Shown: piece after piece, positions 1 to 8,078 of the stretch
How positions within the stretch are numbered: position 1 is the first letter of the stretch
Layout of the letters: each line of letters begins with the position of its first letter
Origin: an uncultured Burkholderiales bacterium
GTDB lineage: Bacteria; Pseudomonadota; Gammaproteobacteria; Burkholderiales; Thiobacillaceae
DNA length: 36,186 nucleotides
NCBI GenBank assembly: GCA_937949525.1
Contig: CALEDT010000013.1
Span: 1 to 36,186 of the forward strand
Direction of reading: 5' to 3'
Program-made: the position numbers and the translations under genes
The notes under the pieces: model-generated
What the model was told of the DNA's origin: nothing
The model's database searches: none
Seen by the model: only the letters and a program-made list of their open reading frames with translations

Positions 1-305
1 TTCATTCGGACACACTCGAACATGTGCAGAATCCGATTCACGCCCTCGCCGAGTGTCGACGGGTATTACGTAGGGGTGGCACACTATGCTTTACGGTGCC
101 GGTGATCGTCGGCCGCATGTCCCGGAGCCGCGAAGGCCTGAAGAAAAGCTATCATGGCAGCCAGGACTGCCCGCGCGAAGATTATCGGGTGCATACCGAA
201 TTTGGCGCAGATACGTGGACGTATCTGTTCGAGGCAGGCTTTTCCGAAGTCACGATTCATTCATCAGCCTATCCAGCCGCACTGGCTTTTTCTGCGCGCA
301 AATGA
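1..305 (+). CDS. SAM-dependent methyltransferase, C-terminal part (5' end outside window)
   Basis: The reading frame is open from base 3, so the gene begins upstream of the window. The visible 100 residues open with SDTLEHV, which matches the post-motif-II segment of class I (Methyltransf_11-type) enzymes. RRVLRRGGTLCFTVPV follows, the usual strand-loop after the SAM site. The SAM-binding glycine motif itself is not in the window. The stop codon overlaps the next start by 4 bp (ATGA), so the two are almost certainly co-transcribed. The neighbours are more methyltransferases and glycosyltransferases, so a role in modifying a surface glycan is likely, but the substrate cannot be read from the sequence. 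Confidence 0.8.
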   Translation, partial: HSDTLEHVQNPIHALAECRRVLRRGGTLCFTVPVIVGRMSRSREGLKKSYHGSQDCPREDYRVHTEFGADTWTYLFEAGFSEVTIHSSAYPAALAFSARK

Positions 306-1033
306 GTATGGACGATATATACGACCAGGATGGCCTACGCTCCGTGCATAACCACGAGTTCATGGTCGACGCCGATTTTCAACGTGCCTATGCGCGCGGT
401 GTGACAGCCGTCGGCACGGACTATCGGTGGCACTGGCGGGTTCACACCGGGCTTTGGGCGGCCACCCTGGCCAGCCATCTGCCCGGCGATTTCGTCGAGT
501 GCGGTGTGAACAAAGGCTTCATGAGTTCCGCCATCATGGAACTATTGGACTGGAACTCGCAAGGTCGTGTTTTTTATTTGCTTGACACGTTCCAGGGCGT
601 GGATGAACGCTACCTGAGCCCGGCCGACCGGGATGTCGGGGTCATCGATCGTAATCGGCGGGACATCGATAGCGGCTTTTATACATTCGATGTCGAGAGT
701 GTCAAACGCAATTTCGCCCAATGGCATGGCGTGAAATGGATCGTCGGTTCGATTCCCGAAACCCTGCCTCAGGTCGACGCCAGCGAAATCGCGTTTGTTC
801 ATCTCGACCTCAACTGCTCCCTTCCGGAGGTGGCGGCGGCTGAGTATCTGTGGGATCGCGTGGTGTCCGGCGGGGTGATCCTGATGGATGATTACGGCTA
901 CATCGGGTATCGATCACAGAAACTCGGCATGGATCAGTTCGCCAGGAGCAAGGGACTTCAGATTCTCTCTTTACCGACCGGACAAGGGCTGTTGATCAAG
1001 CCGGCCGCCGTAACACGAAGGAGCGTTGAGTGA
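302..1033 (+). CDS. TylF/macrocin-type O-methyltransferase family protein
   Basis: This 243-residue protein resembles the TylF/MycF class of SAM-dependent sugar O-methyltransferases. Visible landmarks are DFVECGVNKGFMSSAIM (SAM-binding loop, about residues 62-78), YLLDTFQGVD (about 91-100), FVHLDLNCSLPEV and GGVILMDDYGY (about 190-203). In many family members the metal-binding segment reads DLD; here it is DLN, with the later DD pair kept. I chose ATG 302 because it overlaps the preceding stop as ATGA; the open frame extends further upstream but only inside the previous gene. The 3' end overlaps the next GTG start by 4 bp. Methylation of a sugar hydroxyl in a surface polysaccharide is inferred from family and context. 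Confidence 0.8.
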   Translation: MSMDDIYDQDGLRSVHNHEFMVDADFQRAYARGVTAVGTDYRWHWRVHTGLWAATLASHLPGDFVECGVNKGFMSSAIMELLDWNSQGRVFYLLDTFQGVDERYLSPADRDVGVIDRNRRDIDSGFYTFDVESVKRNFAQWHGVKWIVGSIPETLPQVDASEIAFVHLDLNCSLPEVAAAEYLWDRVVSGGVILMDDYGYIGYRSQKLGMDQFARSKGLQILSLPTGQGLLIKPAAVTRRSVE

Positions 1034-2487
1034 CGCTGGTCTATGATGGGGAACGCCTCGTCCCCGGTATCGGGGGCGTGATCGAGGCCGAGCACCTGCA
1101 TCGTTACCTTCTGGCGCGCGAACTTGTGGCCGGACTGGACGTGCTGGATGTGGCCAGCGGCGAGGGCTACGGTTCGAACCTGCTCGCGCAAGTGGCCCGC
1201 TCCGTCGTCGGGGCCGACATCGCCGATTCGGCGGTGGCGCACGCGCGTGACACCTATGTCCGGCCGAATCTTCGCTTCGTTCAGGGCGACTGCACCCGGC
1301 TGCCGTTGGCGGATGCGTCGGTGGACGTCGTGGTGAGTTTCGAGACCATCGAACACCACGACCAGCATGAGGCGATGCTGCGCGAGATCAAGCGCGTGCT
1401 GAGGCCGGACGGCGTGCTGCTGATCTCCAGTCCCAATCGGCCGGAGTACGACCGGACGTTGTCCGAGCCCAATGTTCACCATGTCAAGGAACTGGATTTC
1501 GCCGAGTTCGCCGGCTTGCTCGGGGAACATTTCAAGCAAACGGCGTTTTATGCCCAGCGGTTTCTTTCCGGCTCCCTGATCGTGCCGTTCCAACGGCGAG
1601 AGGCCGGGTTCTCGGGGTACTCCGAGGGTGTTGCCGCCACGGCGTCGCGCGAGCTTGCCCGCCCGATCTATTTCCTGGCTTTGGCTGGCGATGGCGCGTT
1701 GCCAAGCTTGGGTACTTCGATCCATGAGGCTCCGACGGAGGCCGCGGGTCACGCGTCGGTTCCCTATCTGGAGGCTCGCGTGTACCTTGCCGAACAAGTC
1801 AACGGTACGACACAGGCCTATGGCGAAGCCCGTGGCGCGGCCGAGGTTTATGCGCTCGATGGCCGAAGGAAGCGCCTGAGACTGGTATTGCCTGCCGACT
1901 TGCAGCCGCTGCGTCGGCTTCGACTCGATATCGCCAATGCGCCGTCGGTGATCCACTTGCACGCGCTTTCGCTGCATCAGGCGGACGCGACGACCGTCTG
2001 GCAATGGGATGGGGATAGCGGCGTGTTCGTCCACCCCGGCGGCGTGTTTTGCCTGGCGCAGCGTGCATCCGCGCTGTTGCTGTGCCTGAATGACGACCCG
2101 CAGTTCGACCTGGCCATTCCGCCGGACGTTCTCAATGCGTTGCGGGGCTCGGCCTACATGGAGATCGAGCTGACACCCCGCCCGCTGACCGAGGCGCTGC
2201 CCGATGTGCTCGCCGAACTACAGGTTCAGCGCGGCAGCGCCGTGTCCACACTGACCGCTGCCGCCTTGCCGGTCGGCATGGCGGATCATCTGACCGAGCT
2301 GGGGCAACTGTTGAGGATGCAGATGGAGCGCAAGAACATCGTCATTCGCGAACTGCGCGCGGAGCTGCTGGAAACGCAGTCCCGGCAGTCCCGGTTGTAC
2401 GAGCAGTTGGTCCGCGCCGAGGGGCAACTGGAACTGCTCAAGGAGTTCGTCCTGCAGGGGGTGGGTAGCCGGCTGGAGCGCATCTGA
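1030..2487 (+). CDS. Methyltransferase with C-terminal coiled coil, polysaccharide locus
   Basis: A 485-residue protein starting at a GTG that overlaps the previous stop. Residues about 35-150 are a class I methyltransferase: VLDVASGEGYGSNLL is the SAM loop, and VVSFETIEHHDQHEAML and LRPDGVLLISSPNRPEY follow. Residues about 200-400 form a beta-rich region I cannot name; it contains LRRLRLDIANAPSVIHLHAL near residues 293-312, a pattern also seen in the next gene. Residues about 415-475 are charged and heptad-like (for example RKNIVIRELRAELLETQ), consistent with a coiled coil. A methyltransferase joined to a coiled coil recalls O-antigen chain terminators of the WbdD type, but there is no kinase domain here. 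Substrate unknown. Confidence 0.8.
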   Translation: MTLVYDGERLVPGIGGVIEAEHLHRYLLARELVAGLDVLDVASGEGYGSNLLAQVARSVVGADIADSAVAHARDTYVRPNLRFVQGDCTRLPLADASVDVVVSFETIEHHDQHEAMLREIKRVLRPDGVLLISSPNRPEYDRTLSEPNVHHVKELDFAEFAGLLGEHFKQTAFYAQRFLSGSLIVPFQRREAGFSGYSEGVAATASRELARPIYFLALAGDGALPSLGTSIHEAPTEAAGHASVPYLEARVYLAEQVNGTTQAYGEARGAAEVYALDGRRKRLRLVLPADLQPLRRLRLDIANAPSVIHLHALSLHQADATTVWQWDGDSGVFVHPGGVFCLAQRASALLLCLNDDPQFDLAIPPDVLNALRGSAYMEIELTPRPLTEALPDVLAELQVQRGSAVSTLTAAALPVGMADHLTELGQLLRMQMERKNIVIRELRAELLETQSRQSRLYEQLVRAEGQLELLKEFVLQGVGSRLERI

Positions 2488-2507
2488 ACGAGCCGGATTC
2501 CCGGCGC

Positions 2508-4781
2508 ATGGCTTACTCGCTGCGCATGCCAAGGTCCGGCCGCAAGGCGCGCCCGGCTTTGCTTGGTCTCACGCCGGATAACGGCATGACATGGGATGCC
2601 CGCGCCTGCTGCTGGCGCGTCGACGCATTGCCCGCGCGTCTCGCCGTGACCTTGCCCGGCGGCTTCGGGCAAGGCTGGTTTTGCCTGGAAGGCCGGCTCG
2701 TTGCCTTGGGCTGGCACCGCGGCGCCTGGCTGCATCTGGAAGGACCTGAAACCGCGTTGCGCGTGGATCTCCCCTTGAGCAAACAGGGCTGGCTGAAAGA
2801 AGTCGTCTACTTCCCGCATGGCATCCGCCGCCTGCTGCTGCAACCCATGAACTCACTCGGCCACGTGCGGGTGCAGGATCTCACCATCCGACCGATCGGC
2901 CGGGCGCAGCGTGTGGCCATGATGGCTGCCCGCATCGTCGCGACGCTTTACGCTCAACCCCGCTGGCGCCTGAAAGCGCTGGGGCTCGACGTCGCCACCA
3001 TCCTGTCCGATTTCACGCATGCCTACCGCCTGGCGGGCAGCCTGTTCGCCGAGGCGCCTGCGGCGGACTATGGCGACTGGCTGCAACGACAGCATGCCTT
3101 GACCCGCTCCGACCTGGCCCGTATCGGGCGCGATCTGGCGCGACGGCCGCCCGGTGTGCGCTTTCGTATGGTCGTCTACGGCTCGCCGGGCGCCGGCAAC
3201 GACGCGCGGAACCTGACCGACGCGGCGCAGGCGGTACAACTGCTCGCGCCGGTAGGCACGGACCGGCTGCGATTATTTTCGGAACTTGCCGCTGTCGGCT
3301 CGGGTGTAGCCGTCCCCGATGAGAGTTCGGCGACCACCCCGGCCGGAACACGGGCGCCGGCATACACGAACGGGCCGGGCCGCGGCGGGGACCAGGGCCA
3401 TGAAGCGGCTCCAGCCGCCACCGCTGGCTGGGTTTTCCTGCTGCCCGAGGGCGCCCTCCTTGCGCCGCACGCGCTGTACTGGTTCGCGCGCCATGCTGAA
3501 CGTCATCCGCGGCTGGCATTCGTGTACTGTGACCATGATTGGGTGAACCCGAGTGGGTCACGGCATGACCCGGTGTTCAAGCCGGACTGGTCCCCGGAGT
3601 TGCTACGCTCGACCAATTACATCGGACCGGCCGCTGCAATACGTGGTGATGTGTTCACCCGGGTACTGGACGAGACGTCATCCAGGTGCTCGTCGATCCG
3701 TGGCACGCACGATCTTTGGTTGCGCGTCACCGAAACCTTGGGTGACGACCAGATCGGCCATATACCGGCACCATTGTTGACGCTACCCGAGCATCTTGGG
3801 CCCGATGTCCTGCACCAAAGCAGCGTATCCGCCGTGGCCGGCCATCTGGATCGCCTGAAGATTCCGGCGACGGTGGAAGCCAATGGGCATGGCGACTGCC
3901 GGGTGCGGTACGCGCTGCCGGAACAGCACCCGTTGGTGAGCATCATCGTGCCGACGCGTGACCGCCTGGAGTTGCTGAACCGGTGCGTGGACGGCGTGCT
4001 CGGGCAAACCACCTATCGGAACTTCGAGCTGCTGATCGTCGACAACGGCAGCGAACAGGCGGCCACTCAGGCCTATCTGGAGAGGATCACCGCGCATCCC
4101 CAGGTGCGCCTGCTGCGCGACGCCCGGCCGTTCAATTTCTCCGCGCTCAACAACGTTGCGACACGCGCCGCGCGCGGGGATTACATCTGCCTGCTCAACA
4201 ACGACACGGAGGTCATCACCCCCGACTGGCTGGAGGAGATGGTGAGCCGCCTGTCCCAGCAGGGCGTGGGCGCCGTGGGCGCCAAGTTGCTCTACGACGA
4301 CGGCCGCATCCAGCACGGGGGTGACGTCATCGGCGTGGGCGGATGCGCGAATCACCTGCACCAGTATCTGCCCGGTGACGAGCCGGGTTATCAGCACCGC
4401 GCCATACTGGCGCAGGATCTTTCGGCCGTGACGGGTGCCTGCCTGCTGACGCGCCGGGACCTGTACCTGGCACTGGGCGGACTGAACGAGAAAGACCTGC
4501 CGGTGACCTTCAACGACGTCGACTACTGCCTGCGGCTGCGCGCCGCCGGGTGGCGCGTGGTGTGGACGCCGTATGCGCGACTCTATCATCACGAGTCGGC
4601 CACACGCGGGCGGGACATCTCTCCGACGCAGCGCGGGCGTGCGGACCGGGAAGCGGCCTACATGCGGCGGCGGTGGAAGCACTGGATGCGACACGATCCC
4701 TACTACAACCCCAACCTGAGCTACAACCGGCAGGATTTCTCGCTCAGCCACGCGCCGTGGATCGAACGGCCCTGGAAATGA
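2508..4781 (+). CDS. Glycosyltransferase with tandem GT2 modules
   Basis: A 757-residue cytoplasmic glycosyltransferase. A beta-rich N-terminal part (about residues 30-130) is followed by a degenerate first GT2-like module ending in YCDHDW and PVFKPDWSPELLRSTNYIG (about 343-371), as in rhamnan/O-antigen transferases. The second module is a clear GT2 domain: PLVSIIVPTRDRLELLNRCV (about 476-495), LLIVDNGSE, CLLNNDTEVITPDWLEEMVS (the acidic sugar-nucleotide site, about 561-580) and GAKLLYDDGRIQHGGDVIG. A glycine/proline/alanine-rich linker at about 265-305 breaks the first module. ATG 2508 follows the previous stop by 20 bp with no strong ribosome site, so the start is less certain. The stop overlaps the next gene as ATGA. 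The sugar donor cannot be told. Confidence 0.88.
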   Translation: MAYSLRMPRSGRKARPALLGLTPDNGMTWDARACCWRVDALPARLAVTLPGGFGQGWFCLEGRLVALGWHRGAWLHLEGPETALRVDLPLSKQGWLKEVVYFPHGIRRLLLQPMNSLGHVRVQDLTIRPIGRAQRVAMMAARIVATLYAQPRWRLKALGLDVATILSDFTHAYRLAGSLFAEAPAADYGDWLQRQHALTRSDLARIGRDLARRPPGVRFRMVVYGSPGAGNDARNLTDAAQAVQLLAPVGTDRLRLFSELAAVGSGVAVPDESSATTPAGTRAPAYTNGPGRGGDQGHEAAPAATAGWVFLLPEGALLAPHALYWFARHAERHPRLAFVYCDHDWVNPSGSRHDPVFKPDWSPELLRSTNYIGPAAAIRGDVFTRVLDETSSRCSSIRGTHDLWLRVTETLGDDQIGHIPAPLLTLPEHLGPDVLHQSSVSAVAGHLDRLKIPATVEANGHGDCRVRYALPEQHPLVSIIVPTRDRLELLNRCVDGVLGQTTYRNFELLIVDNGSEQAATQAYLERITAHPQVRLLRDARPFNFSALNNVATRAARGDYICLLNNDTEVITPDWLEEMVSRLSQQGVGAVGAKLLYDDGRIQHGGDVIGVGGCANHLHQYLPGDEPGYQHRAILAQDLSAVTGACLLTRRDLYLALGGLNEKDLPVTFNDVDYCLRLRAAGWRVVWTPYARLYHHESATRGRDISPTQRGRADREAAYMRRRWKHWMRHDPYYNPNLSYNRQDFSLSHAPWIERPWK

Positions 4782-5815
4782 TGGGCGCGACGTCAGGGCT
4801 CGGTTTCATCTCCAGGCCGTTTTGCGCACGTTACCGCGCCGAATGGCGGGGTTACGTCGCGATTCTCGCGCCGGGCGACATTCCCACCGTGGATTTCTAT
4901 GTCACGCCGCGCCTGGATGCCACGGTCAGGACATTGCGTTTCGATTCCCGTGTCTGGCACGAAGCGGCCCTCCATCTGCCGCCCGGTACGCAGATCATCA
5001 TCGTGCGCCATGCGGCCCGGCGCTGGCTGCGTTTCATCGCGGCCGAAGCCGCGCGCTGGAGCGGCGTGGCCTTCCTGATGGACGATGATCTTCCCGCGGC
5101 ATGGCGTTGCCGCGAGTTGCCTTTGGATTACCGCATCCGCACGAGCGCGCGTTTCGCGCATATCGCGGATTTGCTGATGCGGGTCTGTGATCGGCTGTGG
5201 GTGTCCACCGACACGCTGCAACGACGCTATTGCCGGTGGGGCGCGCGCACCCTGCCTCCGCTGCATCCGTTCCAGCCCCGCGCCGCGGCACCGGCCGGAT
5301 GCCGGTGCTGGTGCTACCACGGTACGCGCGCTCACCTGCGCGAAATGCACTGGCTGCGCCCCGTGATCGCCGAGGTGCAGGCGCGTGTGCCGGAGGCCGT
5401 ATTCGAAATCATGGGGGGCGGGCACGCGCGTCGTCTGCTGGCGGGCATTCCACGTGTGCAGGTACTCCCGCCGCTGTCCTGGCCGGACTATCGGCGCCAT
5501 TGCGACCGGGCGCAGATCGCCGTCGGTGTCGCGCCGCTGCTGCCCGGGCGTTTCAACGCCGCGCGCGCTCACGTCAAGGCATTCGATATTGCGCATTGCG
5601 GGGCGGTCGGCCTGTTTTCCCATCGCGTGCCCTACTTTCCGACGCTCGATGGCAGCGGCGCGCTGTTCGCGGATGACGATACCGAAACCTGGAGCGACCG
5701 CCTCGTTGCACTGCTCACCGATGATCCCGAACGGCAACGACGTTACCAACGAATGATCCGCTGGCTGGACAAGGAACGGTGTTCGGCGGCGTCCACGAAC
5801 TGGCTGCACGAATGA
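4778..5815 (+). CDS. Putative glycosyltransferase, GT4/GT-B-like C-terminal half
   Basis: A 345-residue protein; ATG 4778 overlaps the stop of the preceding glycosyltransferase as ATGA (ATG 4781 is the alternative). I see no signal peptide or membrane segment. The C-terminal half resembles a GT-B fold: YHGTRAHLREMHWLRPVIAE (about residues 184-203) opens the nucleotide-binding half, then FEIMGGGHA, VQVLPPLSWPDYRRHCDRA, and HVKAFDIAHCGAVGLFS, where family members choose the chain end. The N-terminal half (IIIVRHAARRWLRFIAAEAA, then FLMDDDLP) is not diagnostic. Family assignment is therefore tentative. Its place between a GT2 enzyme and kpsC supports a job in surface-glycan assembly. Confidence 0.65.
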   Translation: MMGATSGLGFISRPFCARYRAEWRGYVAILAPGDIPTVDFYVTPRLDATVRTLRFDSRVWHEAALHLPPGTQIIIVRHAARRWLRFIAAEAARWSGVAFLMDDDLPAAWRCRELPLDYRIRTSARFAHIADLLMRVCDRLWVSTDTLQRRYCRWGARTLPPLHPFQPRAAAPAGCRCWCYHGTRAHLREMHWLRPVIAEVQARVPEAVFEIMGGGHARRLLAGIPRVQVLPPLSWPDYRRHCDRAQIAVGVAPLLPGRFNAARAHVKAFDIAHCGAVGLFSHRVPYFPTLDGSGALFADDDTETWSDRLVALLTDDPERQRRYQRMIRWLDKERCSAASTNWLHE

Positions 5816-5877
5816 AATTCGGCTCTGTTCCATATCCGCGCCAGCGCTGACCGTTTACGGCAAACCCCACAGCCACG

Positions 5878-7959
5878 ATGGTCAGGCCGCTTTCACAACC
5901 TTTTCTGGGCGTCATGTCTTTCGGCATGCGCGATCTGGACATCTACGCCGCTTTGCTGGAAACGCCGGTAGCGCGCTGGCAGCCCTGGCACGGTGCGGTT
6001 CCGGCATCTCTGCTGGCTTGGGGCAGGAAACCCTCGGCGCGGCGCGTGGAGCGCGCTTCCCGGCGTCTGGGTTGCCCGGTCATCCGGCTGGAGGACGGGT
6101 TTTTGCGCTCTTATGGCACCGGCGCACAGTATCCGCCGCTGTCGCTGGTGGTCGATGAGGTCGGCATTTACTACGACAGCACCAGCCCTTCCGCACTGGA
6201 AGAGCTGCTGAATTCAGGCACGGATTTGCTCGCGGACATCGCCGGGGACGTGGAACGCGCGCGCCGCCGCATACTGACGCTGCGTCTGAGCAAGTACAAC
6301 CACGCGCCGGATTGGCGCGGCGAACTGGACATGACGCGGCGCAACGTGCTGGTCGTGGACCAGACTTTCGGCGATCTGAGCGTCAGCCTGGGCGGCGCGG
6401 ATGCAGGCACATTCAGTGCAATGCTGGCCGCCGCGCGCGCCGAGCACCCGGACGCGATCGTGCACGTCAAGACTCACCCGGAAGTCAGCTCCGGGCGCAA
6501 GCGCGGCTATCTCACGCAGGTCACGCCGGACGCGAACACGCGCGTCTGGCGCGAGGCGATCAACCCGCTCAGTCTGATCGAACACATGGACCACGTTTAC
6601 GTGGTCACCTCCACGCTGGGCTTCGAAGCGCTGCTGGCCGACAAACCCGTGACCTGCTTCGGTCTGCCCTGGTATGCCGGCTGGGGCGCCACCGATGATC
6701 GCCAGGTCTGCTCCAGACGCACGCGGCGCCGCTCGATACCCGAGCTGTTCGCCGCGGCGTACTTCCGCTACGCACGCTACCTGGATCCGCTCAGCCACAC
6801 GCGCGGCACGCTGTTCGACGTGCTGGACTGGCTGGAACGCCAGCGCACCATGGCGGCGCGATGGCCGGACCGCACCATCTGCGTCGGATTCAACCACCTG
6901 CGTCGGCAGGTGGTAAGGCCGATGCTGACGTCGGCGCACGGCCAGCAACCGCTGTTCGCGCGTGACGCCCAAACCGCTGCGGGACTCGATCCGCAGCCCG
7001 GCGACCGTCTGATCGTCTGGGGCGGCGAGCCCGCGCCGGCAGTGCGATCGCTGGCCCGGCGCACCGGTGCCGGCATCGTGCGCGTGGAAGACGGTTTCGT
7101 CCGCTCCGTGGGGTTGGGCTCGGATCTGGTGCCGCCGCTGTCGCTGGTATTCGATACGCGCGGCATCTACTTCGATCCGGGCAGCGTGTCCGATCTGGAA
7201 CACCTGCTCAATACCCACGAGTTCGATGCCGGCGAGCTGGCGCGCGCGCGCGCGGTGCGCGAGACCATCGTCGCCCACGGCATCACCAAATACAACCTGG
7301 AACTGTCGCCGGCCGCTTGCTGGCACCCCTGCGGTGCGCCGGTCGTGCTGGTACCCGGCCAGGTCGAGGACGATGCGTCCATCCGCCTGGGCTGTGGCGA
7401 GGTCAACGGTAACCTGACGCTGCTGCGCGCGGCCCGCCAGGCCCATCCCGACGCTTTTCTGGTGTACAAGCCGCACCCCGACGTCCGCTCCGGCAACCGC
7501 CCCGGCCGGCTGGCGCAGCGGGCCGCACGCGCGTATGCCGATCACGTCGAGACCGAGGCATCCGTACTCGCCTGCATCGCCGCCAGCGACGTGGTGCACA
7601 CCATGACCTCGCTCGCCGGCTTCGACGCATTGCTGCGCGGCAAGCGCGTGGTGGTGTACGGCCAGCCGTTCTATGCCGGCTGGGGGCTGACCGAGGATGT
7701 CATGAGCGACGGCGTCGCGCTGACCCGGCGACGCCGCCGTCTGACCCTGGATGAACTGGTGGCGGGCGTGCTGTTGCGCTACCCGATCTATTGGGATCCC
7801 CGGTTGCGCGGGTACACCACTTGCGAGGCGGTGCTGCGCCACATCGTCGCCACGCGCGACAGCCTGCAGGCACGTGGCGCGCTGAAGCGGCTGCGCGACG
7901 GCTACGTGCGCCGACAGTTGCGCAAGGCCCGACACTGGCTGCGTGCCTGGTGGCAATGA
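5878..7959 (+). CDS. kpsC: Capsule polysaccharide Kdo transferase KpsC (two modules)
   Basis: This 693-residue protein matches KpsC/LipA, the cytoplasmic enzyme that builds the beta-Kdo linker joining capsule chains to lysophosphatidylglycerol in ABC-transporter-dependent capsules. The duplication is plain. VIRLEDGFLRSYGTG (about residues 64-78) repeats as IVRVEDGFVRSVGLG (about 398-412). PPLSLVVDEVGIYYDS repeats as PPLSLVFDTRGIYFDP. HVKTHPEVSSGRKRGYL repeats as VYKPHPDVRSGNRPGRL. LPWYAGWGATDD repeats as QPFYAGWGLTED. Length is close to E. coli KpsC (about 675). ATG 5878 gives the normal N-terminus; an internal ATG at 5914 is possible. KpsS and the capsule export genes are not in the window. 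A 62-bp gap separates it from the preceding gene. Confidence 0.92.
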   Translation: MVRPLSQPFLGVMSFGMRDLDIYAALLETPVARWQPWHGAVPASLLAWGRKPSARRVERASRRLGCPVIRLEDGFLRSYGTGAQYPPLSLVVDEVGIYYDSTSPSALEELLNSGTDLLADIAGDVERARRRILTLRLSKYNHAPDWRGELDMTRRNVLVVDQTFGDLSVSLGGADAGTFSAMLAAARAEHPDAIVHVKTHPEVSSGRKRGYLTQVTPDANTRVWREAINPLSLIEHMDHVYVVTSTLGFEALLADKPVTCFGLPWYAGWGATDDRQVCSRRTRRRSIPELFAAAYFRYARYLDPLSHTRGTLFDVLDWLERQRTMAARWPDRTICVGFNHLRRQVVRPMLTSAHGQQPLFARDAQTAAGLDPQPGDRLIVWGGEPAPAVRSLARRTGAGIVRVEDGFVRSVGLGSDLVPPLSLVFDTRGIYFDPGSVSDLEHLLNTHEFDAGELARARAVRETIVAHGITKYNLELSPAACWHPCGAPVVLVPGQVEDDASIRLGCGEVNGNLTLLRAARQAHPDAFLVYKPHPDVRSGNRPGRLAQRAARAYADHVETEASVLACIAASDVVHTMTSLAGFDALLRGKRVVVYGQPFYAGWGLTEDVMSDGVALTRRRRRLTLDELVAGVLLRYPIYWDPRLRGYTTCEAVLRHIVATRDSLQARGALKRLRDGYVRRQLRKARHWLRAWWQ

Positions 7960-7972
7960 CGCGGCACCGGGG

Positions 7973-8013
7973 CCGGCGCATGCGTGCGGTCCGGGCGACT
8001 GCGCCGGCGCATG
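7973..8013. repeat. Short direct repeat between kpsC and hldE
   Basis: The 10-mer CCGGCGCATG occurs at 7973-7982 and again at 8004-8013, 31 bp apart (about three helical turns), in the 119-bp gap between kpsC and hldE and upstream of the proposed hldE -10 box. It could be a regulator site or chance in GC-rich DNA. Confidence 0.35.
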
Positions 8014-8045
8014 GCCGCCACGGTCATCGGGCGCCGGGCCTCAAG

Positions 8046-8051
8046 TAGAAT
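8046..8051 (+). promoter_or_regulatory. Putative -10 box of the hldE promoter
   Basis: TAGAAT at 8046-8051 differs from the sigma-70 consensus by one base and lies 27 bp before the hldE ATG. It would give a leader of about 20 nt. No good -35 hexamer sits 16-18 bp upstream, so activity would need an activator or is weak. The gene begins a new transcription unit after kpsC, which supports a promoter here. Confidence 0.4.
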
Positions 8052-8078
8052 CGCCGCAGCACCCTCCCCTCCGTCGCC

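Noticed and set aside
6214-7956. A 580-codon open frame antisense to kpsC
   Set aside because: KpsC has clear duplicated family motifs on the plus strand; the antisense product has none.
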